A stretch of 64,000 bases of DNA from Tissierellia bacterium (GCA_030540635.1 JAUNVW010000001.1:81973-145972); one strand, 5' to 3'; positions 9,363 through 18,690 are shown, counted from the first letter of the stretch. Translations and numbers: made by a program. The notes: generated by a model not told the origin, from the letters alone.

Positions 9363-11723
9363 CTAATATTTTTTTCTTTTTAATCGTAATGAATTGGATA
9401 CAACAGTTACAGAACTAAAGGCCATGGCGGCACCTGCAATCATTGGATTGAGAAAACCAAAGGCCGCAATGGGAATTCCCACAATATTGTAGAAAAATGC
9501 CCAAAATAAGTTTTGTTTAATCGTCTTCATTACTCGATGGGATAAGCGGATCGCGGACACAATGGCATTTAAGTCACCAGAAATTATAGTAATATCCGAC
9601 GCTTCAAGGGCAATATCTGCCCCGGTTCCCACGGCAAAACCTATATTTGCTTCGGCCAATGCTGGCGCATCATTGATTCCATCTCCAACCATGGCAACGG
9701 TCTTACCCTTTTCACGTAATTCAATGACTTTATTGGATTTATCTTCAGGTAAAACTTCAGCAAAAATATTTTTTATCCCTAATTTTTCACCGATGGCCTG
9801 GGCCGTTCCTTTACTATCCCCCGTTAACATATATACATCGATATCCATATCATAAAGCGTATTAACAACATCTTGAGACATTTCTTTTATTGGGTCTGCA
9901 ACGGAAATAATTGCTTTTAATCCACCATCATAAGCTAAAATCATCGGTGTTTTACCTTCTTTTTGTAAACGGAAAAGATCATTTTTACCTTCGTTATAAT
10001 CAATATTCATTTCATCCATCAATGCTTGATTACCAATAAAAATCTTTTTGTTATCGATCGAAGCACTGACTCCTTTTCCTGTATATGCTTTAAAATTCTC
10101 AGGATCTTTCAATTGTATTCCTCTCTCTTTTGCTCCTTTTACAATCGCAGAACCTAAAGGGTGTTCACTATGGGATTCCACGGAGGCTCCGTAATACAAT
10201 GCATCCTGTTCTGAAATATCTTGGTAGATAAGAATATCGGTTAACTCTGGCTCTCCTTTTGTTAAGGTGCCTGTTTTATCTAAAATCATTGCATCGATTT
10301 TGTTAGCAATTTCTAACGATTCTCCTGATTTTATTAAGATGCCATCTTCTGCCCCCCGTCCTGTTCCGACCATAATTGCAGTTGGTGTCGCTAAACCAAG
10401 GGAACAAGGGCAAGCAATGACGAGCACAGATATAGCATTTACAAGGGCGGTATTGAATTCTTTTGTAACAAAGTAAGTGATTACCCATGTGATGAAGGCA
10501 ATAACTATTACCGTCGGAACAAATACTCCCGATATTTTATCGGCAAGACGTTGCACCGGTGCTTTTTGCCCTTGGGCATCTTCTACTAATTTTACAATTT
10601 GAGAAAGCATCGTATCTTGTCCGATACGGGTTACTTTCATCTCCACTGCACCATTTTTATTTACCGTTGCTCCAATCAAAAAGTCTCCTTGTTTCTTTTC
10701 CCGTGGCAGTGATTCCCCCGTAATCATCGATTCATCAACTGTAGTATGTCCTTCTAATACGACTCCATCTAGGGGAACTTTTTCTCCAGGGCGAACAAGA
10801 ACAATATCATTTAAGGCCACTTCCTCAATGGGCTTTTCAATATACTCCCCGTCGACTTTCACCCGGGCTTTTTTCGCTTGCAATTCAACGAGTTTATTGA
10901 TGGCATCAGTGGTTCTGTTTTTTGCACGTTCTTCGAAATATTTACCTAATAAAATCAAGGTAATAATCATTGCTGAAGATTCAAAGTAATATTCTGGAAT
11001 ACCTTGGATAACATGATATACCGAATAAATATAGGCTGCAGATGTTCCCATCGCGATAAGAACATCCATATTCGCTCCCCCGCCTTTTAATGATTTATAG
11101 GCGCCAATATAATATCGACGGCCAATATAAAATTGTACGACAGATGCCAATGCCATTTGCAACCAACCATTATCTAGGGGCGTTGGGATATTTGCCATGT
11201 GAAAAAACATATGGGAGAATAAGGGCAATGTAAATATTAAGGAAATCAAAAAGTCTCTCTTTAATTTTTGCATCTGTTCAAGGCTATGATTTCCTTCTTT
11301 GTTATTTTCTTCTATACTTTCTTTCGCCTTAAATCCAATTCCTTCAATCGCTTGGATGACTTCTTCTTTTGTCACTACACCGGCATATGTTTTAATAAAT
11401 GCTTGATTTTGTAATAATTGAACGTTTACCGATTCAATAGGTAGTTTTTCCAATACCTTTTCAATACGGCGAACACAGGCTTGACAAGACATTCCGTCTA
11501 TATCAAGCTTAATTTCGCGAATCGGCACATTAAAACCAACATTTTGTATTTTTTTTACGGCATCGAGCGGATCTGCATCGTCTTCAAGATCAAAGTTTGC
11601 GTAACCTTGCAATGAATTGACATAAACATTATGAATTTTTGGATCCTTACTTAATACCTTTTCGATTCGTTTCGAACAAGCTTCACAACTCATTCCTTCA
11701 ACGGTTAATGATAAATGTTTCAT
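9363..11723 (-). CDS. copA: Cu(I)-exporting P1B-type ATPase
   Basis: 786 residues. Two N-terminal HMA domains are present (CEAC at 13-16 and CQAC near 80). Eight membrane segments follow, with the intramembrane CPC motif in IACPCSLG, the TGES actuator loop, the phosphorylation motif DKTGT, the SEHPLG nucleotide-domain signature and GDGINDAP. All residues expected for Cu(I) export are intact. A strong Shine-Dalgarno (AGGAGG) precedes the ATG. It is the first gene of the operon with copZ and csoR. Confidence 0.96.
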   Translation of the reverse strand: MKHLSLTVEGMSCEACSKRIEKVLSKDPKIHNVYVNSLQGYANFDLEDDADPLDAVKKIQNVGFNVPIREIKLDIDGMSCQACVRRIEKVLEKLPIESVNVQLLQNQAFIKTYAGVVTKEEVIQAIEGIGFKAKESIEENNKEGNHSLEQMQKLKRDFLISLIFTLPLFSHMFFHMANIPTPLDNGWLQMALASVVQFYIGRRYYIGAYKSLKGGGANMDVLIAMGTSAAYIYSVYHVIQGIPEYYFESSAMIITLILLGKYFEERAKNRTTDAINKLVELQAKKARVKVDGEYIEKPIEEVALNDIVLVRPGEKVPLDGVVLEGHTTVDESMITGESLPREKKQGDFLIGATVNKNGAVEMKVTRIGQDTMLSQIVKLVEDAQGQKAPVQRLADKISGVFVPTVIVIAFITWVITYFVTKEFNTALVNAISVLVIACPCSLGLATPTAIMVGTGRGAEDGILIKSGESLEIANKIDAMILDKTGTLTKGEPELTDILIYQDISEQDALYYGASVESHSEHPLGSAIVKGAKERGIQLKDPENFKAYTGKGVSASIDNKKIFIGNQALMDEMNIDYNEGKNDLFRLQKEGKTPMILAYDGGLKAIISVADPIKEMSQDVVNTLYDMDIDVYMLTGDSKGTAQAIGEKLGIKNIFAEVLPEDKSNKVIELREKGKTVAMVGDGINDAPALAEANIGFAVGTGADIALEASDITIISGDLNAIVSAIRLSHRVMKTIKQNLFWAFFYNIVGIPIAAFGFLNPMIAGAAMAFSSVTVVSNSLRLKRKKY

Positions 11724-11733
11724 AAGACCTCCT

Positions 11734-11752
11734 TACACCCCACCGGGGTATG
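11734..11752 (-). promoter_or_regulatory. CsoR operator before copA
   Basis: A GC-rich dyad, ACCCC-ACC-GGGGT, sits in otherwise AT-rich DNA directly downstream of the copA -10 box and before the ribosome site. It resembles known CsoR sites of the TACCCC-GGGGTA type. Binding there would block transcription initiation or early elongation. Confidence 0.8.
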
Positions 11753-11760
11753 CTATAATA

Positions 11761-11788
11761 ATTATAACATTCTGATAATCATTGTCAA
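11761..11788 (-). promoter_or_regulatory. copA promoter with overlapping Fur-like box
   Basis: TTGACA at 11783-11788 and TATAAT at 11761-11766 (minus strand) are separated by 16 bases. The plus-strand stretch 11773-11787, TGATAATCATTGTCA, differs from the Bacillus 7-1-7 Fur-family box TGATAATNATTATCA by one base and covers the -35 box. This is inferred from pattern only. Confidence 0.65.
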
Positions 11789-11840
11789 GGAATGTTTTAT
11801 AATCATTTTATGGGTATAAATAAATTAAGGAGTTGATTAT

Positions 11841-12083
11841 ATGAAATTAGAATTTTATTATAAACCTGAATGTCCCTATTGCCAAAAGGTAATTCGTGTT
11901 ATCGAAAAATATAAATTAGAAGATAAAATTGATTTTAAAAACATTAAAGAGGACGAAAAGCACCATCAACGATTAGTTGAAGATGGTGGACAAGATATGG
12001 TTCCATGTCTATTTATTGATGATCAACCAATGTACGAGTCTTCGGATATCGTTCAGTTTCTAAAGAAAGAATTTGTTCAGTAG
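11841..12083 (+). CDS. Glutaredoxin-like thiol protein
   Basis: 80 residues, thioredoxin-fold. The redox motif CPYC is at residues 12-15, and a cis-proline loop (MVPCLFID) lies near 54. It is similar in size to small glutaredoxins and to the N-terminal domain of glutathione S-transferases. It is divergent from the copper operon and may help thiol or copper homeostasis, but that is inference. GGAG precedes the ATG. Confidence 0.75.
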   Translation: MKLEFYYKPECPYCQKVIRVIEKYKLEDKIDFKNIKEDEKHHQRLVEDGGQDMVPCLFIDDQPMYESSDIVQFLKKEFVQ

Positions 12084-12113
12084 AAAGAAGCATAAAAATG
12101 CTTCTTTCCTTTA
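12083..12113 (+). terminator. Terminator after the glutaredoxin-like gene
   Basis: A perfect 11-bp stem (GAAAGAAGCAT and complement) with an AAAA loop begins in the stop codon and is followed by CTTTATTT. The T-run is only moderate. Confidence 0.65.
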
Positions 12114-12131
12114 TTTCGTAAGGATTTTCCC

Positions 12132-12890
12132 ATGAAAAAGAAAAACAAAGTATTAGCAAGTTTAATTGCATCTGCAGGATTATTATATTTCTATAATAAA
12201 AATCAATTATCAAGAATCAAAATTCGTCATTATCAAATACCAACCCGATATGATCTTCATCAACGAATTATACAATTATCTGATATTCACCAGAATCCTC
12301 ATTTGAATTACCATGGATTAGTCGAAAAGATTACTGCCATGAAACCCGATTATATTTTTATCACAGGGGACTCTATTGATCGCCGTTCAAAAGATGTTGC
12401 CATCATTGATTCCTTGTATCAACGATTAAATCAAATTGCCCCATTATATATTGTCCTCGGAAACCATGATTTACAAAGTGAGATCCACGAAGAATATTTT
12501 AAAATCGCGAAGAATTATCATGTTTTAATGGACGATAAAATATCCCTAAAACATTTTGATCTCTACGGTTTTAACCATATTCCCACAAAAAAAAGGGATT
12601 CCTTGGTTCTGGATCCCTATCGTTACTCGATTTTATTGGTGCATAATCCCGTCAACGGATTGGACTTTTTAGCGGATTTAACCCTGTCTGGACATACCCA
12701 TGGAGGCCAGATTCGTTTTCCATGGATAGGTGGGATAATTGCTCCAGATCAAGGCGTATTTCCCCATTATCAGAAAGGCTTTTATCCAAAAGGCAATGGA
12801 TTACTTTATATTGATTCAGGTCTAGGCTGTTCAAGAATTAATATTCGATCCTTAAATCCTGTTCAATTGACATGTATTGATTTAATATAG
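12132..12890 (+). CDS. Membrane-anchored metallophosphoesterase
   Basis: 252 residues with an N-terminal hydrophobic anchor at about residues 8-22. The full calcineurin-type metal motif series is present: LSDIH, GDSIDRR, LGNHD and GHTHGGQ, plus the HN in LVHNP. The family (YaeI/YkuE type) includes phosphodiesterases acting on lipid or cell-envelope substrates; the substrate here is unknown. The end overlaps the convergent minus-strand gene by 9 bases. Confidence 0.85.
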   Translation: MKKKNKVLASLIASAGLLYFYNKNQLSRIKIRHYQIPTRYDLHQRIIQLSDIHQNPHLNYHGLVEKITAMKPDYIFITGDSIDRRSKDVAIIDSLYQRLNQIAPLYIVLGNHDLQSEIHEEYFKIAKNYHVLMDDKISLKHFDLYGFNHIPTKKRDSLVLDPYRYSILLVHNPVNGLDFLADLTLSGHTHGGQIRFPWIGGIIAPDQGVFPHYQKGFYPKGNGLLYIDSGLGCSRINIRSLNPVQLTCIDLI

Positions 12891-13862
12891 AAGCAGTTCA
12901 TTTCCAATATCCATAATTCTACCTTTGTATAAATACCTTAATCCATTGCTATCAATAATTTCCGATAACACATCCCCCCTTTTCTTATACTCCATAATTA
13001 TCAAATTGGGGTATCGATATTTTATTCGATCATCCCAGTTTTGAATGCTCGGGGGATATAAACTTTTATGATTTGCTTCAATTTGAAGGGGATTGAATGT
13101 AATATTTAAACGGTCTAAGGATAATTCAGAATCAAAGAATGTCGTTAATACTATGTTTTTCTCAAAATCCATCATTTCATATATCGTTAATTGATGGGCG
13201 GAAAAATGATATTCGATCAAATATACTTTTTGAGAAAATGGCTCTTTCTTTAATAAAGAAAACTTTTTTTGATTCGTCGAAAATATTTCTCGCCACCCAT
13301 TATCTCCCCCAAGATTTTTTTCGGATATCCCATAAAGCTTCGATGTCATATATTTTTCAATATTCCCTAATTCCAAATATCGAAGCTGATGGGTCCTTGG
13401 ATCTTCTTTAAAATCATGATAGTAAACCATTCCAAAGCTAGATACAAAGTGATGATAAAGAGATGTCGTTATTTCTTTATGGATTGTTCTTTCATATTGG
13501 TGATTACGAAATATCGGATAGGGGTCCCATTGGGATTGTCGATAAATATACTTCTTTGGTGCAATAAAAATCAGCTCTTCCGCTTCTATAATTTCCATGG
13601 GCTTCTCTTCTTTCCAGGAGTATATCTTAAATTCTCGATCTTTTTTTGTGAGAATATAAATCTCATTCCTTTCTATAATCCCATGGATGATCTCATTTTT
13701 TGAAAACTTTTTATATCCTTCTTCTCGCAAAAGATATTGACCATATTTGTTTATACCTATGGTGAATAGTTCTCCCTTAATCTTTCGATAAGGTGTAATT
13801 TCTTGAAAATTGGAATATTTTTTTCGATAATCCCGTAGATTAATGATTATCCCTCCTCCCAT
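12882..13862 (-). CDS. Unrecognised protein downstream of thiN
   Basis: 326 residues if started at ATG 13862. No family is recognised. The sequence is rich in Lys, Ile and Tyr, has no membrane segment or signal peptide, and alternates short beta-like stretches, suggesting a beta-propeller-like or repeat fold. The ATG lies 16 bases inside thiN and has no good ribosome site. A strong GGAGGAGGG lies inside the first codons and points to ATT or ATC (13842-13847) as an alternative near-cognate start. It is the last gene after the TPP riboswitch, thiT and thiN, so it would share their thiamine control. Confidence 0.6.
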   Translation of the reverse strand: MGGGIIINLRDYRKKYSNFQEITPYRKIKGELFTIGINKYGQYLLREEGYKKFSKNEIIHGIIERNEIYILTKKDREFKIYSWKEEKPMEIIEAEELIFIAPKKYIYRQSQWDPYPIFRNHQYERTIHKEITTSLYHHFVSSFGMVYYHDFKEDPRTHQLRYLELGNIEKYMTSKLYGISEKNLGGDNGWREIFSTNQKKFSLLKKEPFSQKVYLIEYHFSAHQLTIYEMMDFEKNIVLTTFFDSELSLDRLNITFNPLQIEANHKSLYPPSIQNWDDRIKYRYPNLIIMEYKKRGDVLSEIIDSNGLRYLYKGRIMDIGNELLLY

Positions 13863-14497
13863 GCTTCCAGTTCTTTTCCTCTTATTGGATCCTCCGCTTG
13901 AATTAAAATCCCATATCCTTCATGCACCTTGATCAGGGCTTTTTCGTCTCGAATCTCATTGGAAATCGTTAAGGTTTCTGCCAATTGAACATGGCGATGA
14001 TTCAGCGGATAAGCAACACCTTCCATGGAGATTTCCATAGATGTCAAGGGAATTATCGAGAGGTATTTGTGTTTTGCCAATATCCATTGGGTTTCTTCAA
14101 GCCATGAGATCTCATTATTTTCATTTAGGATAATTAAGGATCGTTGTTCATCGTACATTTTCTTTAAAAGCATAATATTAGCCAATTCATGATCTAAGCG
14201 TCCACCAAGAAATCCCAAGGCATATATTGTCGATTGATCGGGTGTGTATTTCAATGCCAATTCAAAATCTGTATAATCTTTCTTTTTGGGGAAATGAATC
14301 ATTTTATCTTTTGGGATATTCTCACAATCCTTTGGGTCAATGGAATCAAAATCACCAATATAAAGATCTGGACGTTGGTATTGGTTTTTAAAATGCCTAG
14401 CCCCTCGGTCGCAAGCAATGACATAGTCTGAAATCTTCATATATTCATTAAAAAGCCGGGGAGAAATTCCCCCCGGACCGATAATTAAACAATTCAA
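13847..14497 (-). CDS. thiN: Thiamine diphosphokinase
   Basis: 216 residues. It converts thiamine and ATP to thiamine diphosphate and AMP. Family motifs are visible: ACDRGARH near residue 30, IGDFDS near 48, KKDYTDFELAL and GFLGGRLDH. It overlaps thiT by 4 bases, so uptake and activation of thiamine are coupled, under a TPP riboswitch. Confidence 0.94.
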   Translation of the reverse strand: MNCLIIGPGGISPRLFNEYMKISDYVIACDRGARHFKNQYQRPDLYIGDFDSIDPKDCENIPKDKMIHFPKKKDYTDFELALKYTPDQSTIYALGFLGGRLDHELANIMLLKKMYDEQRSLIILNENNEISWLEETQWILAKHKYLSIIPLTSMEISMEGVAYPLNHRHVQLAETLTISNEIRDEKALIKVHEGYGILIQAEDPIRGKELEAWEEG

Positions 14498-15036
14498 CGT
14501 CGATTCACCCGACTAATCGGTTTAATAATTAAAAATGTAATAATTAAACATATGATCACATTAGGGATAATATAGGTCAGATTATACATAAATGATGCAA
14601 TAATAGGATTCACATCTTGTGGTAAATATTCTCTGAAAAATACATATCCTGAAACTACTGCCGCTAACAATCGTCCGATGGATCCAAGGATCAGTCCACT
14701 AATCATGCCCAGATTAATCGTTCCTTCGTCGGTCTTTTCATTTTTACCAATTCCTGCAAGGCCAAACATACCATAGGACAATATATAATCCAGGAATACT
14801 TGAATCGGTGTCAAAAACACCGGATCGATCATAAAATCAATAACACCGTATAAAGCTCCTAAAATGATTCCCGGTCCCAATCCCCATCGCAATGCGAACA
14901 AAAATAAGGGGACATAACCTCCCAGCGTAATTGAACCGCCCTGGGGCATTTTATAAAGGCGAATACTATTTAGTATTACGGCCAAGGCTAACATAATGCC
15001 ACCTTCAACAATCATCCGAACTTTATTATCTCTCAT
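14494..15036 (-). CDS. thiT: ECF transporter thiamine-binding subunit ThiT
   Basis: 180 residues with about six membrane segments. ThiT is the substrate-binding S component that captures thiamine and works with the shared ECF energising module, which is not in this window. It is identified from the arrangement of hydrophobic segments with the GG-Y-PLF-ALRWG stretch, together with the TPP riboswitch immediately upstream and thiN downstream. Confidence 0.88.
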   Translation of the reverse strand: MRDNKVRMIVEGGIMLALAVILNSIRLYKMPQGGSITLGGYVPLFLFALRWGLGPGIILGALYGVIDFMIDPVFLTPIQVFLDYILSYGMFGLAGIGKNEKTDEGTINLGMISGLILGSIGRLLAAVVSGYVFFREYLPQDVNPIIASFMYNLTYIIPNVIICLIITFLIIKPISRVNRR

Positions 15037-15052
15037 AACAAATCCTCCTTAC

Positions 15053-15083
15053 AAAAAAATCCATTTGCCGACGCAAATGGATT
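15053..15083 (-). terminator. Expression-platform terminator of the TPP riboswitch
   Basis: The 11-bp stem AATCCATTTGC/GCAAATGGATT has a 4-base loop and a run of T on the minus strand. It is placed between the aptamer and thiT, as expected for transcription attenuation. Confidence 0.88.
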
Positions 15084-15094
15084 CTCTATCATAA

Positions 15095-15172
15095 CACTTT
15101 CCTACGCCGGTATTATCCGTATCAGGTACAAGGGTCGTTTAAAAAAACTCTCAGCGAAATGCTCCCCTAGTG
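15095..15172 (-). ncRNA. TPP riboswitch (THI element)
   Basis: On the minus strand the conserved THI-box elements appear in order: ACTAGGGGAGC, GCTGAGAG, ACCCTT, ACCTGATACGGATAATACCGGCGTAGGAAAG. It starts 2 bases after the rpe stop, so part of the operon upstream can read into it. Thiamine diphosphate binding is expected to favour the downstream terminator and shut off thiT-thiN. Confidence 0.95.
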
Positions 15173-15174
15173 AA

Positions 15175-15822
15175 TTATATTAATTTATAATATTGATGGA
15201 TTTTATTTCGAATATCGGGACCAAATACATCCGATCCTGAAACGACAAGATCGCAACCAGCGTCTACAATCGATTTGACATTTTTAGTCTTAACCCCTCC
15301 ATCAACTTCCAATAGTATATCATGACCACTGGAATCAATCAACTCACGGCATTTTTTTATTTTATTTAAGATCTGAGGAATAAAGCTCTGGCCGCCAAAT
15401 CCAGGATTAACACTCATCAATAATATTTGATCCAAATCCTCCATTAAATATTCTAAGACCTCTAGTGGTGTCCCAGGATTTAATGTAATTCCAGCTTTAC
15501 ATCCTAAGTCCTTAATTTGTTGCAATAAGCGATGGGGGTGCTTTGTTGCTTCTACATGGAACATAATAGTATCCGATCCAGCATCTGCAAAATCCTCGAT
15601 ATAACGTTCAGGTTCATCGATCATTAGGTGGACATCAAAGACCATGGTGGTCAATGGTCGTATTTGTTTAATGATCGACGGACCATAGGAGATATTTGGT
15701 ACAAAATGACCATCCATCACATCAAGATGTAAATATTTGATCTTTTCTTCATTTAAAATATTAATTTGTTCCCCTAAATTAGTAAAGTCTGCCGCCAATA
15801 GTGACGGTGCTAATTCAGCCAT
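15175..15822 (-). CDS. rpe: Ribulose-phosphate 3-epimerase
   Basis: 215 residues, a TIM barrel. It interconverts ribulose 5-phosphate and xylulose 5-phosphate in the pentose phosphate pathway. The signatures APSLLAADF-type N-terminus, HLDVMDGHFVPN, HLMI, NPGFGGQ and VDGGV are all present. It follows rsgA by 2 bases, the usual Firmicutes order prpC-prkC-rsgA-rpe-thiN. Confidence 0.96.
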   Translation of the reverse strand: MAELAPSLLAADFTNLGEQINILNEEKIKYLHLDVMDGHFVPNISYGPSIIKQIRPLTTMVFDVHLMIDEPERYIEDFADAGSDTIMFHVEATKHPHRLLQQIKDLGCKAGITLNPGTPLEVLEYLMEDLDQILLMSVNPGFGGQSFIPQILNKIKKCRELIDSSGHDILLEVDGGVKTKNVKSIVDAGCDLVVSGSDVFGPDIRNKIHQYYKLI

Positions 15823-15824
15823 TA

Positions 15825-16682
15825 TTACCTCCTCATAGATTTAAATTCATGGAAAAATAATTGATAGGATTGATATCGACTTTCGGAAATTTCGCCTTCT
15901 TCCACAGCTGTTTTTACACCACAAGAGGGTTCTTTTAAATGATTACAATTATAAAATTTGCACACTTTGTCTTGAAACTCAGGGAAATAGTTCTTAATTT
16001 CCTCTTCTTCTTTTATAAAGTCTAAAGATAAGGAACTGAACCCCGGTGTATCCATGATGAAAGAATCCCTGCCAATTTTTTTTAATTCAATATGTCTTGT
16101 GGTCTGCTTTCCTCTACCTGTTTTATCACTAATTGTCCCCGTTTCAAAATTAAAACCAAATAAAGCATTTAATAAAGTCGATTTTCCGGCACCAGAAGGA
16201 CCTGCAACGGCTGTGGTTTTATTATTGAGTTGATTTTTGATTTCAAAAGGTATCTTATTCCTCGAAGAATGATAGCAGCTAATGCCAATTTTTTGGTACA
16301 TCTTTTTCCAATATTCTATTTCTTGATCCGTCGCTAAATCGGCTTTAGTAAATACTAATATCGGCTGAATCTTTGATCGATAAGCCATCAATATATACTT
16401 ATCAAGTAATGCGGACTGAAGTTCTGGTGAATGGATGGCATTAATAATGAGAAGTATATCAATATTAACTACGGGGGGACGTAATAATCTGGAATATCGC
16501 GGTTGAATTTCTTCAATTAAGCCTAAATCTTCTTCATCGGACATGCGAATACGTACAATATCACCAACGAAAGGTCGTTTATTCTTTTTGCGAAAGGCCC
16601 CCTTTCCTTTGCAGATAATGGTTTTTTCTGCTGTTTCAACAAAAAATAGTTCTCGTTGAATTTTTACAATTTTTCCTTCGAT
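15825..16682 (-). CDS. rsgA: Ribosome-assembly GTPase RsgA, apparent AUC start
   Basis: GTPase that helps mature the 30S subunit. The circularly permuted GTPase motifs (TKAD, GPSGAGKSTLLN, DTPGF) and the C-terminal zinc motif with Cys and His (CKFYNCNH) are present. The first ATG (16544) would drop the N-terminal OB-fold. The frame, however, stays open upstream and encodes a normal OB-fold beginning EGKIVKIQ. The only codon at correct distance from a strong GAGGTGAT site is ATC at 16682, matching the family start M-E-G. I therefore extend it to 285 residues, close to the family length (about 290-300). Confidence 0.85.
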   Translation of the reverse strand: MEGKIVKIQRELFFVETAEKTIICKGKGAFRKKNKRPFVGDIVRIRMSDEEDLGLIEEIQPRYSRLLRPPVVNIDILLIINAIHSPELQSALLDKYILMAYRSKIQPILVFTKADLATDQEIEYWKKMYQKIGISCYHSSRNKIPFEIKNQLNNKTTAVAGPSGAGKSTLLNALFGFNFETGTISDKTGRGKQTTRHIELKKIGRDSFIMDTPGFSSLSLDFIKEEEEIKNYFPEFQDKVCKFYNCNHLKEPSCGVKTAVEEGEISESRYQSYQLFFHEFKSMRR

Positions 16683-16695
16683 TTGATCACCTCGA

Positions 16696-18690
16696 TTAAT
16701 TCGTTTCCGCTAATACATCATTGATGTATATTTTAAATTTAGCATCTCGTTCATCTTCTAAACTAATGGTGATATCTCCTTCTGATGCTGAACGCATATC
16801 TTCATATACTTTTATTTCGTCACCATTTTTCTTGACTTTTATAATCGTAACTTTATATTCCCCTTCTTGAACAGGTTGTATTATATTGAAATTATATTTT
16901 TTCTTTTTTGAACCTACGGTATTCGAACTGCTCGGATTATCATCCGACTCATTATTCGGCTTTTCTTCATTTGATTCCTTTGGTCCCCGACTAACAATTA
17001 GATCAACAGTAGAACCTTCTTCTAGGGTCGTACCTTCACGGAATTGTTGCCAAAGAATATGATCTTCTTCGATCTCATCATCATATCGACGATCTATGGT
17101 TCCAACATGAAGACCAATTTTTTCTAATTGTATTGAGGCATTGCGAATATCACTGCCAATTAATTGAATCATCTCTACTTTTTTATCCTCTTTTCCTTTG
17201 GATATCACAATATCAACCTTTTGGCCCGGTGATACCATTGCTCCATAGGCCGGTGCATGGTCAATAATTTGACCTTCTCCAAAAGAATCCGAATATGCCT
17301 TTGAAATTTCACCAATATTTAAATCGAATTTTCGTAATTCTACCCGTGCATTCTCTATGGTCAAACCCGCTAAATTTGGTACACTTACTTCAGTTTGACC
17401 ATTGGATACTTCTAAGGTTACCGTGGAACCTTCTTCCACCAATGTATTTTGTTCAGGATCTTGTGAAATAACTAAACCTTCTCGAATATCGGCATTATCG
17501 ATGCGATCGATCTTCGTTTTCAGGCCTTGTTCTTCTAGTATTTGAACGGCTTTGTCTTCTTCAAGATTTACAACTATTGGCACTTTAATTTCTACAGTTT
17601 CATCTTCCGTTGAATTTTTCTTAAATATCGATCGTCCAAATAAAAAGGTCATAAAAACTAAGAAGGCCAATAAAACGGGAAGAATGTATCGGACAAAAAA
17701 TGAAGGCTTCTTTTCTTCTTCATCATCTTCGTTGGAATCCATCGTATAAACAGATTCTGTTATCTTTTTCTTCGGCGGATAAACGGCTTGGGATAATGTC
17801 TTTTGATCCTCAATATTTTCGCCAATTTTTGCAGTTTTTTCCGTATCTTGGGAAATATAATAAAAATTCCGATAATCCTCTAGGGCTTCTTTGATTTCCG
17901 ATGCCGATATAAATCGATCGGCGGAATCTTTTTCTAGAGCTTTTATTATAATTTGATTTAGACCATCGGGAATCCCATCGTTGTATTCCTTCGGTGGTAT
18001 TAAATCATCCTGAATATGTTTTAATGCAATACCAACGGCATTAGATGCATCATAGGGCACTCGGCCCGTTGCCATTTCATATAATACAACGCCAAGGGAA
18101 TAAATATCCGATTTCTCATCAATGAATTTACCTTTCGCTTGCTCCGGCGATATATAATGGACTGTACCTAAAACCGTCGAAGTATAAGTAATTGTGGATG
18201 TCGACGCGATGCGGGCAATGCCAAAATCGGTTACTTTTAGATTACCTTCGGAATCAATTAACATATTTTGAGGTTTGATATCTCTATGGATAATATTATT
18301 TCGATGGGCACAATCCAATGCTTCGGCGATTTGAACACCGTATTTTGCTACCTCATCGGGATCTAAAGGGCCTTCTTTTTGAATAATTTCTTTTAAAGTC
18401 GTCCCATTGACAAATTCCATGACGATGTAATTATACTTCTTATTGTCGATACTGGAGGAGCCAACATCGTAAACGGAAACAATATTCGGATGGGATATAC
18501 TCGCCGCCGATTGGGCTTCCATGGCAAATTTCTTTAAAAAATCATCATCGTCCATATATTGATCCTTAAGAACTTTCACTGCCACATAACGATTTAAGAT
18601 CGTGTCTTTCGCTTTGTAGACTTTAGCCATGCCACCGATTCCCACTTTTTCTTCAATATAGTATCGGTTTCCAAGGGTTTTACCAATCAT
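16696..18690 (-). CDS. prkC: PASTA-domain Ser/Thr protein kinase
   Basis: 664 residues. The cytoplasmic kinase domain (1-270) has GIGGMAKVYKA, AVKVL, HRDIKPQN near 135 and TDFGIAR; the activation loop is Ser/Thr-rich. One membrane segment lies near 330-355. Three extracellular PASTA repeats (about 365-575) are followed by a Ser/Asn linker and a short beta-rich tail of about 70 residues. Such kinases sense muropeptides and phosphorylate division, translation and cell-wall targets. The start overlaps the prpC stop by 4 bases. Confidence 0.96.
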   Translation of the reverse strand: MIGKTLGNRYYIEEKVGIGGMAKVYKAKDTILNRYVAVKVLKDQYMDDDDFLKKFAMEAQSAASISHPNIVSVYDVGSSSIDNKKYNYIVMEFVNGTTLKEIIQKEGPLDPDEVAKYGVQIAEALDCAHRNNIIHRDIKPQNMLIDSEGNLKVTDFGIARIASTSTITYTSTVLGTVHYISPEQAKGKFIDEKSDIYSLGVVLYEMATGRVPYDASNAVGIALKHIQDDLIPPKEYNDGIPDGLNQIIIKALEKDSADRFISASEIKEALEDYRNFYYISQDTEKTAKIGENIEDQKTLSQAVYPPKKKITESVYTMDSNEDDEEEKKPSFFVRYILPVLLAFLVFMTFLFGRSIFKKNSTEDETVEIKVPIVVNLEEDKAVQILEEQGLKTKIDRIDNADIREGLVISQDPEQNTLVEEGSTVTLEVSNGQTEVSVPNLAGLTIENARVELRKFDLNIGEISKAYSDSFGEGQIIDHAPAYGAMVSPGQKVDIVISKGKEDKKVEMIQLIGSDIRNASIQLEKIGLHVGTIDRRYDDEIEEDHILWQQFREGTTLEEGSTVDLIVSRGPKESNEEKPNNESDDNPSSSNTVGSKKKKYNFNIIQPVQEGEYKVTIIKVKKNGDEIKVYEDMRSASEGDITISLEDERDAKFKIYINDVLAETN

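Noticed and set aside
10303-10488. 61-codon minus-strand frame inside copA
   Set aside because: It is a shifted frame inside a well-conserved ATPase segment and has no ribosome site.
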